Shown here: piece after piece, positions 48,328 through 59,300 of the stretch | Layout of the letters: the number at the start of each line of letters is the position of its first letter | Position numbering within the stretch: position 1 is the first letter of the stretch | NCBI GenBank assembly: GCA_018873245.2 | Contig: JAEMBT020000009.1 | Coordinates: 6,301,180 to 6,365,179 of the forward strand | Length of the DNA: 64,000 nucleotides | Origin: Archegozetes longisetosus | Lineage: Eukaryota > Arthropoda > Arachnida > Sarcoptiformes > Trhypochthoniidae | Reading direction: 5' to 3' | The notes under the pieces: generated by a model | What the model was told of the DNA's origin: nothing | The model's database searches: none | What the model saw: the letters and a program-made list of their open reading frames with translations, nothing else | Program-made: the position numbers and the translations under genes

Positions 48328-51300
48328 ATGAAAATCCAGTCAATATTTATTATTATTTTATTAAGGAGTTATTTTATATTATGTGTGGATAGGGTTGAAA
48401 ATAATACAAGTTTTATAAGTGAGAAAATAGAAGACTTCGATAATGATTGTGTTGAAGATGATTGTGGTAATGGAACTGATGTCAAAGAATGTAATGGCTT
48501 CGAGACATTTTTTGATAATTTAGAAAGGATTCGTGATAGAGGGCTGAACAAAAGCATTAGTAGAAATGTTGAAAACATCAATCAAACATTCGATATAATC
48601 AGTAATTTAGAGAAAAACATGTCTGAACTATTTCTATCGAATAATAAGGCAACTCTAAGAATCGTGGAGTTCTTATCAACAGATATTAATTTATCAAATG
48701 CTTGTTTGGAATCATTCGCCAGGATTTCTAAAGGCATCCAAAATAGGCAATTCTGGGCTCTTAAGTGTAAGTGTCTTTAAAGAAGTTGTCCGTAGATCAA
48801 TGGGAGATTCGCCTACTATAAAATATATCAATATATATGTCGATGGAAAGCTTTCAAACTGGGCAAAAGTCTTGCTGGTACCATTAAAATCAGATAATTA
48901 GTTTAAAAGTTATAGCTTTAAATCATAATTAAAGTGTGCTAGTTGATCATTAAAGTAAGAACATTGCGATAACATATCAATTACCAGTCTTTAGTATGGT
49001 TTACTAACGTTAACAGAGCTTTCCTTACATATTGACAGCTAAATCGAGTTTAAAATGTGATTCTAGCTACTCATCCTTCATATTAAACATTTAAGCCGTT
49101 TTCAACATTTTAAACCTGAGATTTAGGAGTTTTTTTCATGAGTTATATACATGGTAAAGTTTTAATATAAAATCATAATTTAAAAGTTCTAAATCCTAGG
49201 GGTAACATTTTGAAATAAGCCTTTAAAGATCTCCAATTTTTGAATTATTAGCCTATTAAGGATTAATTGTGACCTTGATACGATCTGATAATATTATTAT
49301 ACACAGTTTAATATCATCTATAAGTATACCAATTCTCTTTGCTTTAGATGTGATAGTTTTTGTGCTATAAGCCTCTAAAGTTGGGGTTTTTTGGGTTTTG
49401 AGGGCCCCCAATAGTAGATAACGGGAATCTGAAAATGTCATTATACTCCACTTGACCTCCTACATACATAAATGGGGTAAGGTGGTCAAATTCAGGAGTG
49501 GGCGAATCTTCCATGCATGTACGGACAACTTCTTTAGGTAAAAATAGTATTATAATTGAATTACAGAATTACAGACTCATGTCAGACAAAATTGTCGAAA
49601 ATAGTTTAAATTTAGTATTGATTGATTTGATCAGTTATTAAATTTTTCAAAAAATTTTATTCATTTCAGTTATCGACTCTATCGGTTCAATACCGAATGG
49701 AATTCTAGATGGAGTGTATTCCAGTTTTGGAAACTTTGATGAATGCTTAGAAATTTCAAGTCCAATAAGTAATGAGGAATTGTTAATTGAAGGACAGTAT
49801 TGTCTATTAAAAGTGGTTGTTCCATTTCCCAAACCTAACACTTATATAAGGGAAGAGAAGAGCAATAGGGTTATTAAATTGGTTGAAAACTTACTAAAAA
49901 TGCATGGTATGCACCGAATGATTTCAATCGGAAAATTGATAACCGGTTTGAATCTCGTAAATGGAAGTACTTTTCGTTTGGGTATTTGCATACCATCCAC
50001 TTGTAATTCAAAAGAAGTGGAAAATTCTATTAATCGAAGTAAGAATATTTTTTTAATAAATATAAAAAATTCTCGAACGTCATTAAATTAAGCGTAAAGA
50101 TTTTGATTCATATCTTTATAGATTACTTAACAAAAATCTTTCCTAATTTTCTACTTTTTGTACAGTCATTAACAAAACTAACTGACCCGATGTTTAAGAG
50201 TTTCTAAGCACTAAGAGTTTATGGATTTTGATGATTTTTACGAATGAACAACATACTGGGAAGAACATTGTGGTAAGTGGGCTTTAAAATCGCTTTCGGG
50301 ATAGGTAATTTATTCAAATAAATTCTGTTAGAGAAATTTGATGATAATCTTTGAATTTTGACGAATGGAAGCTAAACTAGATAAAAAATTATTAGATACC
50401 TGTATTTTTGTTTCACTCTAATATGGTTTGCCTGAGAATTACGAGCCTAGATGCTTGGAAAATCCAAATTTTCAAAAAAATCATAACTTTTTTAACTGAA
50501 AGGAAGAAATCTTGATTTCAATTATAGATGATTTAAATATTCATCAAAAAATCTATAAAAAATTCATTTTCTATTCAATATTGTAATATATAGTCTGATT
50601 GATGATTCTCCATAAGAAATGTACCTAAACTTTAAAAGGGTTGAATTATTATTACATTTCTAAATCTATTTTGAATAATTATCAATCAGACGACATATTA
50701 AACAGAAAGTGAATTTTCTGTAGAACTTTTTGACGAATATTCAAATTATTTATAATTGAGATCGTGATTCTTTCCTTTCAGTTAAAAAAGTTATGATTTT
50801 TTTGAAAAATTGGATTTTCCAAGCATCTAGGCTTGTAATTCTCAGGCAAACCATATTAGAGTGAAACAAAAATACAGGTATCTAATAATTTTTTATCTAG
50901 TTTAGCTTCCATTTATCAGAATTTGAAGATTATCATCAAATTTCTCCAACAGAAATTACTCGAATAAATTATCTATCCCGAAAGCAATTTTAAAGCCCAC
51001 TTACCACAATGTTCTTCCCAATATGTTGTTTATTCGTAAAAAATTCACCAACTTTTAGTGCTTACAATGGAGACTTGAAATCGATTGGTGGAAATACCAG
51101 TTAAAATCGGTGGAAACTTCAAGACCAATGTATTTTAAACACTAGAGTCGGCATATTAGCCGCCACTGGGACTATGATCATAATTAAATTAACGATTAAT
51201 TTGTTAAGTAATTATGATGCAATGCAAACTTCTTTAAAAGTTTAGAGCAAAGTGATCATGCGCTTTATTAAAATAGAGTTCTGTACGGATTCGCATACTT

Positions 51301-52752
51301 GTATTACAAAGTTTATGAACTTATTATGCTTAAATTAAATAAACAAAAAATGAGTTCTTCAATGTTTTCAATGTTACAACTTTGTAATAAAAGTTTACGA
51401 ACCCGTACAGAACTCTATTTTAATAAAGCGCATGATCATTTTGCTCTCAACTTTTAAAAAAGTTTGCATTGCCTCATAATTAATTAACAAATTAATTGTT
51501 AATTTAATTATGATCATAGTCCCAGTGGCGGCTAATATACCGATTCTAGTGTTTAAAATACATTGATCTTGAAGTTTCAACCGATTTTAACTGGTATTTC
51601 CACCAATCGGTTTCAAGTCTCCATTGTTAGAAGCTATAAAATATAGGTTCAGTTAGCTTTGTCAAAGACTGCACATTTTATGTATTGCATAAACTAATGT
51701 AGGAATAAATTGCCTTTAGAAATGATAGTATTCGTGATTGACTTTGACAGTGATAGATCTGTATGGAGTCTATTTCAAGATTCATATGATTTCCTTATAA
51801 ACCACTTTTCACTTTGTTTTTCTTGACATGTGTAGCATTTCCTCAGAGAAATTTATCAAATCACAATTCAATCAAAATCAACAATACTAAAAATTATTCT
51901 TATTTTCTACACAGTTTTATTTCCCTTAACTCAACTCATGGTAGATATCGAACCAAATTGTCACACCAAAAGTCAAGAAAACAAATATGATATATTCATG
52001 CTATTCTCAATGTAATTAAACTAACTTAACATATATTCAAACTTTTAATTGTCTCTTGTTCATCAGTTATCTGCTATCGATCCTAATGTTATGTGTTATT
52101 TTGAGCACAGCTCTCGATGTTAGGTCAATGGTCATCGATAATCGCACCGATAACATAACAAATGATATGTCTAATGGAAAAACATCAAAATCTAAAAGAT
52201 TATTGCTATCATTTTCACTAATAAATAATACTCGTTCACTATTTGTAAAAAACACCAGATTTAGTTCAATGGACACAATAAAACTACTATTAATAGTTAA
52301 CGTCTTCATTACACACAACTACATCTATCCCTCACTTTTCGGATTGTTTTCCTTAAAGAGTATCTACACTTCAGTACCCACAAAATTGCTTTTTGATAAT
52401 AAATATTTTTTCGTCAGAAGCCCTCAAATAGTTGACGCTCTGTTCACAATCAGGTATTAAATCTATAAAAACCAAGAGAAAATTTTGACTTTGAAATATA
52501 TTTAGTGGTTTCATAATGTCTTACGGGTTGATCGGAAAACTAAATAAAACTAACGGAAGATTCAGTTACATTTCATTTTTGATTCAACGATGGATCAGAT
52601 TTTCATTACCTCTTTTTGGATCATTTATACTCACCTATCTATTGCCACTTTTCAGCGATGGTCCAATCATTAATGATGGACTAAAATTAATTAGTTATGA
52701 TTGCAAAAATGCTATCAACAATTTTTCTATTTATAAGCAATTTTTATATTAA
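48328..52752 (+). CDS. NRF-6-like acyltransferase, copy B: chimeric, truncated, 512 aa
   Basis: Exons 48328-48766, 49670-50038, 51915-52011, 52067-52453 and 52506-52752 read through as 513 codons including stop. Exons 1-4 and the first part of exon 5 are almost identical to copy C. From 52681 the sequence is that of copy A, and the frame ends with CKNAINNFSIYKQFLY. The product would keep the signal peptide, the whole NRF ectodomain and the first membrane segments including the conserved VFITHNY histidine, but lacks the later membrane helices. It is either a non-functional by-product of recombination or a shortened receptor-like protein. The start was chosen at the first ATG before the signal-like sequence. 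Confidence 0.8.
48778..49536. mobile_element. TA-flanked MITE in intron 1 of copy B, about 760 bp
   Basis: The left end AAGAAGTTGTCCGTA and the right end TACGGACAACTTCTT mirror each other and continue through AGATTCGCC/GGCGAATCT. TA lies on both sides. Copy A lacks the element in its corresponding intron (about 43090-43105), a clean empty site. The small frames inside are not genes. Confidence 0.85.
50206..51063. repeat. Inner palindrome 1
   Basis: AAGCACTAA at the left and TTAGTGCTT at the right bound mirrored arms. Anchors: TAGAGTGAAACAAAAATACA and its partner, GATTTTCCAAGCATCTAG and its partner. Confidence 0.9.
51066..51626. repeat. Inner palindrome 2
   Basis: ATGGAGACTTGAAA at the left and TTTCAAGTCTCCAT at the right. 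Arms include GCCGCCACTGGGACTATGAT and CATGCGCTTTATTAAAATAG, each mirrored. Frames inside (such as 51395-51580) are a by-product. Confidence 0.9.
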
Positions 52753-53092
52753 GTTAATTTTTTTAATGAGTTGAGCTTTGCGAGGGTGAAAATTTATTTA
52801 GGGCTCTTATATAACAAATTTATATACTTTTATTAGGCTTACAAAATTATTCAATTATTATCACGAAATACATCTCGTTCAGTAATCAAATCATTTGCAG
52901 GAAGAAAGGGATGAATGAATGTTTTCATAATATTCATTCAGGTTATTTTGTAAGTTAAATATTTAATTCTGAACATCAGTTAAAGAAAGAACTCTTACAA
53001 TGCTTTTTAATGAACTCGAACTTGAAAATTAAACTTGAAAATTGGTTTAATATTTGAAATACTTATGCTCTGGACGACTCTTATATGATAAG

Positions 53093-53773
53093 CAATGATG
53101 AGCGTGCTCGGTGCTCGTGCTCGGTGCTCGTATTTTGAAGGTGCTCGAGCACCGAGCACCAACTGAGCACTATGTTCAAACTTTATGTCTATTGAAAGCT
53201 TTAATCCTAAACATATGTAATGCAAAATACATTCAAAATGTCAAAAGTAAGATCAAATACCGTTCAAGTATATGCTTAACGTTAAAACTGATGTCATTTT
53301 GCAATAAAATAAGCGAACTATTTATAAAAGGACGAAAATAATTATTGAACGTTAACTTTAAGATTAAATCAAAATTTGTTTAGATTTGATATTTATATTA
53401 AATTCAAACTTTAGTTTCAGACTCAAAAGGTCGTCAGACGCCACAGTAAATATTGAACCCTTTAATACTGATTGTAAATCTCCGGGGGTAGAGGTTTATA
53501 AGCAAATGACAGAAAAATCTGATTAAAATCTTTAAAACTTTCTCATACTTTACAATACATGTATTACTATATCAATTTGTTAGAATAGCAGTTCTTATAG
53601 TTTTATTCAATAAAATTATTTATTTTTACATTCAGTCGACATCGTTTTTATTAGTTTTGATGTTAGGACTAAGTGCTCGGTGCTCGAGCACGCGCTCATG
53701 CTCGGCAAAATTGAAGTGCTCAGTGCTCGTGCTCGCCACCGAGCACCAAATGCTCGAGCACTGCTCATCGTTG
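53093..53773. mobile_element. hAT-type MITE with GCTCG-rich ends (second copy)
   Basis: Identical, as far as read, to 45119-45799 at an offset of 7974 bp. It was copied by the segmental duplication and is not a new insertion. Confidence 0.85.
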
Positions 53774-55008
53774 CTGATAAGAGCTTACATTTTCCGAAAT
53801 ATTAGATTTCGAGTTCAAATTTTATTATTATTCGATCCAAAATTTGATGTACATTTAAGTTTGAAAACCATTTTTCTTCTCATTACAGGTAAATCCAGTC
53901 AGTAATCTATTGTTTTACTCATAATAGCCAAAGTAAAAACATATTATTTTAGAAAAATGTAAGTATTTTTATATTTATTTATCGAAGAACTGAAGTGGTA
54001 TCATTTTCAGCAACCTTACGGACTATAGTTCTCAGTCTCACAAAAAAGCACTGGAAGTAAATTTGGTTGAAAGGTATGAGTTAAGATTAGCTCTTTTAAT
54101 TAGTTGCCCAACCGCAGTTGCTGTCCATCTATTTGCATAAGTTCTACCATTGATTTCAGCCCAAATTTCTTCTATAGATGGAACCTAAAGAGGATTTTCG
54201 TTGCGCTGCATATATCGCGCATAAAGCTTATAGTAAACTTCAATGGTTTCGAGCATAATGAGCTGATGCCAAGTCGGACTAGAATATAAGACTCTGGCCA
54301 CAATGGAATTTACGGATAAATGGCATCAACTTCTTCGTAACACACTCAGTTTTATACAATTTTGCATTAATATCGCTCCCCGATCTCAAAAAATGCATTA
54401 GAACAACTATTGCGATCAATTTCTAATATAAATTTTTCCAATCATTTCTCGGCTTTACATTGATTTAAACTATTCATACTTTGCATTATTAATTTGTGCA
54501 TAAAATATTTTATACTAATCAAAAGTAGAGATTATTGGTTTTATATTGGTGTATAGAAAACTATTTGAAGAACTCGGTAACAAGAGATACTATCGCGTGA
54601 ACTTTTGTAAAATTTTAATCCTCACCGATACTTAGATCCAGCATAAAAAGCTTTTATATTCATTTATACCGTGCGACGAAAAGATCTCGAAAAAGTAATT
54701 GTAAAGTTTTTAATGAAAATCACAATATATTGACCCCAAGTTTATCACAAGAATACAGTTGATTCTAATTATTACAACTAAAAGTAAATGACAATTTAAT
54801 TCTGTCTTCTACAGCGATACAGTTATTGATGTATTCTTTTATACTTTTGTTCAAAAATTCCTACAATCTAACTTTAAATTGTTTCATATTTAGTTTATTT
54901 TCGCGACCAACATTTGAAACGTTTTCGGTTCTTCTTTCTCAAGAATATCCTTTATAATTTCCCATGAGTGTTTAGTCAGGCCGAAATTGAAAAATTAATT
55001 CTCAAAAT

Positions 55009-55242
55009 ATGCAAAGGGTATCTGGATTTTTTCGTAGCAAGGTATATAATCAATGCTTTAAATTGATTAGCTTTATTATCTATTTACTACTCACCTCAAA
55101 CATTGGTTTATTGATTTATTTGTTAATATTCAGTGACCTCAAAGCTCTTATGGGAATTATACTCACTCTTATTCCATTGGTAGTTTTGCTTTTATTACTC
55201 ACATCAATTATTGCATATATCAATTTTCAAGTATTTGTTTGA
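55009..55242 (+). CDS. Small two-TM ORF (second copy)
   Basis: Same 77-aa frame as 47035-47268, with no difference in the protein. Unknown function. It lies about 1.1 kb upstream of copy C on the same strand. Confidence 0.35.
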   Translation: MQRVSGFFRSKVYNQCFKLISFIIYLLLTSNIGLLIYLLIFSDLKALMGIILTLIPLVVLLLLLTSIIAYINFQVFV

Positions 55243-56301
55243 ACTTTTAATTAAAACTCGACTGCAAATTAAAATTAGATTTAGTTCTATTCAAAGAATT
55301 TCAAGTCAAGTGTTTAAAAATTCGATCCAATATGTAGACGCTGTTAGGATCGGCGATTGGAATATGTTGAAATATTTTCGTTTATAACACAATTCTTCAC
55401 TCAAGTGTTTGCAACTCTTAAAAATCTGTGATCTGGAAGAAACTAGATACATAATAAAATATAAATTCTATTTAAAAGCAAAGGACCACATCTCTAGTTT
55501 ATATACTCATAACTTAGAGTTAAGTCTGATGAGAAATGAAAATTAAAGCTTTCATATCATCGGATCGACTTGAATTAAATGCAATAAAAGATTTTACCAC
55601 TATGTGTGAATTTATTTAAGTGTATTTTAGTGTATTCACAAGTCGAATTATTTAGTTATTAGGCAAATTAAATATTGTTAGACACTCTTCACTAATAGTA
55701 TAGATATTTATTAACTGTGCAGTAGACACTCGTTATTTAGAAATCGCTTATTTTATTATGCTACTTATTTCGAAACAATAAAAGTGTTTTTTCATTTTTC
55801 CGTTAGGAATGAGGAGATTTGATTTAAATTGTGAAATGTTATTTTAAAGATTATGAAACATAAGAATAAAACTATGAATACGTTTGAAGCGAGTGGTTTC
55901 TTATAAAGTAGAAAATATTTAAGAGTAAGCGATTAATTTAAAATCGAAAATCAATACTTAAAGAATGAGATTGAATTTTAAACGGAATCTTCATTATGAG
56001 CCTTTTCAAAATTTCGTGTAAACTCGCTATTTTGAATAATGGTTTTTTGGCAGAATCGGTTTCAAAATAACTAGGTTCTACTGTGTTATTCTCTTAGATT
56101 AGATTTTTGGGTAACCTTCACACCGAGGGTCATAGTCATTAAAACTTCTCTATTTGATTGATTAGGTAGAATTTCGACTGTTGTACATCATTATATTCTC
56201 CTTGAAATACGGCTTACATCTCATGAATCGTGTCACAAGTATTAATACTTTTATGTAGAAAATTCATCGTTAACTTTAACGTTAAATCATAAGTAGTGAA
56301 T

Positions 56302-59300
56302 ATGAAAATCCAGTCAATATTTATTATTATTTTATTAAGGAGTTATTTTATATTATGTGTGGATAGGGTTGAAAATAATACAAGTTTTATAAGTGAGAAA
56401 ATAGAAGACTTCGATAATGATTGTGTTGAAGATGATTGTGGTAATGGAACTGATGTCAAAGAATGTAATGGCTTCGAGACATTTTTTGATAATTTAGAAA
56501 GGATTCGTGATAGAGGGCTGAACAAAAGCATTAGTAGAAATGTTGAAAACATCAATCAAACATTCGATATAATCAGTAATTTAGAGAAAAACATGTCTGA
56601 ACTATTTCTATCGAATAATAAGGCAACTCTAAGAATCGTGGAGTTCTTATCAACAGATATTAATTTATCAAATGCTTGTTTGGAATCATTCGCCAGGATT
56701 TCTAAAGGCATCCAAAATAGGCAATTCTGGGCTCTTAAGTGTAAGTGTCTTTAAAGAAGTTGTCCGTAGATCAATGGGAGATTCGCCTACTATAAAATAT
56801 ATCAATATATATGTCGATGGAAAGCTTTCAAACTGGGCAAAAGTCTTGCTGGTACCATTAAAATCAGATAATTAGTTTAAAAGTTATAGCTTTAAATCAT
56901 AATTAAAGTGTGCTAGTTGATCATTAAAGTAAGAACATTGCGATAACATATCAATTACCAGTCTTTAGTATGGTTTACTAACGTTAACAGAGCTTTCCTT
57001 ACATATTGACAGCTAAATCGATTTTAAAATGTGATTCTAGCTACTCATCCTTCATATTAAACATTTAAGCCGTTTTCAACATTTTAAACCTGAGATTTAG
57101 GAGTTTTTTTCATGAGTTATATACATGGTAAAGTTTTAATATAAAATCATAATTTAAAAGTTCTAAATCCTAGGGGTAACATTTTGAAATAAGCCTTTAA
57201 AGATCTCCAATTTTTGAATTATTAGCCTATTAAGGATTACTTGTGACCTTGATACGATCTGATAATATTATTATACACAGTTTAATATCATCTATAAGTA
57301 TACCAATTCTCTTTGCTTTAGATGTGATAGTTTTTGTGCTATAAGCCTCTAAAGTTGGGGTTTTTGGGTTTTGAGGGCCCCCAATAGTAGATAACGGGAA
57401 TCTGAAAATGTCATTATACTCCACTTGACCTCCTACATACATAAATGGGGTAAGGTGGTCAAATTCAGGAGTGGGCGAATCTTCCATGCATGTACGGACA
57501 ACTTCTTTAGGTAAAAATAGTATTATAATTGAATTACAGAATTACAGACTCATGTCAGACAAAATTGTCGAAAATAGTTTAAATTTAGTATTGATTGATT
57601 TGATCAGTTATTAAATTTTTCAAAAAATTTTATTCATTTCAGTTATCGACTCTATCGGTTCAATACCGAATGGAATTCTAGATGGAGTGTATTCCAGTTT
57701 TGGAAACTTTGATGAATGCTTAGAAATTTCAAGTCCAATAAGTAATGAGGAATTGTTAATTGAAGGACAGTATTGTCTATTAAAAGTGGTTGTTCCATTT
57801 CCCAAACCTAACACTTATATAAGGGAAGAGAAGAGCAATAGGGTTATTAAATTGGTTGAAAACTTACTAAAAATGCATGGTATGCACCGAATGATTTCAA
57901 TCGGAAAATTGATAACCGGTTTGAATCTCGTAAATGGAAGTACTTTTCGTTTGGGTATTTGCATACCATCCACTTGTAATTCAAAAGAAGTGGAAAATTC
58001 TATTAATCGAAGTAAGAATATTTTTTTAATAAATATAAAAAATTCTCGAACGTCATTAAATTAAGCGTAAAGATTTTGATTCATATCTTTATAGATTACT
58101 TAACAAAAATCTTTCCTAATTTTCTACTTTTTGTACAGTCATTAACAAAACTAACTGACCCGATGTTTAAGAGTTTCTAAGCACTAAGAGTTTATGGATT
58201 TTGATGATTTTTACGAATGAACAACATACTGGGAAGAACATTGTGGTAAGTGGGCTTTAAAATCGCTTTCGGGATAGGTAATTTATTCAAATAAATTCTG
58301 TTAGAGAAATTTGATGATAATCTTTGAATTTTGACGAATGGAAGCTAAACTAGATAAAAAAATTATTAGATACCTGTATTTTTGTTTCACTCTAATATGG
58401 TTTGCCTGAGAATTACGAGCCTAGATGCTTGGAAAATCCAAATTTTCAAAAAAATCATAACTTTTTTAACTGAAAGGAAGAAATCTTGATTTCAATTATA
58501 GATGATTTAAATATTCATCAAAAAATCTATAAAAAAATTCATTTTCTATTCAATATTGTAATATATAGTCTGATTGATGATTCTCCATAAGAAATGTACC
58601 TAAACTTTAAAAGGGTTGAATTATTATTACATTTCTAAATCTATTTTGAATAATTATCAATCAGACGACATATTAAACAGAAAGTGAATTTTCTGTAGAA
58701 CTTTTTGACGAATATTCAAATTATTTATAATTGAGATCGTGATTCTTTCCTTTCAGTTAAAAAAGTTATGATTTTTTTGAAAAATTGGATTTTCCAAGCA
58801 TCTAGGCTTGTAATTCTCAGGCAAACCATATTAGAGTGAAACAAAAATACAGGTATCTAATAATTTTTTATCTAGTTTAGCTTCCATTTATCAGAATTTG
58901 AAGATTATCATCAAATTTCTCCAACAGAAATTACTCGAATAAATTATCTATCCCGAAAGCAATTTTAAAGCCCACTTACCACAATGTTCTTCCCAATATG
59001 TTTTTATTCGTAAAAAATTCACCAACTTTTAGTGCTTACAATGGAGACTTGAAATCGATTGGTGGAAATACCAGTTAAAATCGGTGGAAACTTCAAGACC
59101 AATGTATTTTAAACACTAGAGTCGGCATATTAGCCGCCACTGGGACTATGATCATAATTAAATTAACGATTAATTTGTTAAGTAATTATGATGCAATGCA
59201 AACTTCTTTAAAAGTTTAGAGCAAAGTGATCATGCGCTTTATTAAAATAGAGTTCTGTACGGATTCGCATACTTGTATTACAAAGTTTATGAACTTATTA

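Larger units (their letters stand above)
50160..51674. mobile_element. Composite foldback element in intron 2 of copy B
   Basis: Outer inverted repeats of 29 bp (50160-50188 and 51646-51674; GTACAGTC at the left, GACTGCAC at the right, with CTAACTGA/TCAGTTAG inside). Between them lie two complete palindromes side by side: 50206-51063 with arms of about 400 bp, and 51066-51626 with arms of about 260 bp. Copy A has no insertion at the corresponding point (about 43720). Confidence 0.85.

Noticed and set aside
51395-51580. 61-codon frame (and copy at 59369)
   Set aside because: It lies in one arm of a palindrome; the other arm gives similar by-products.
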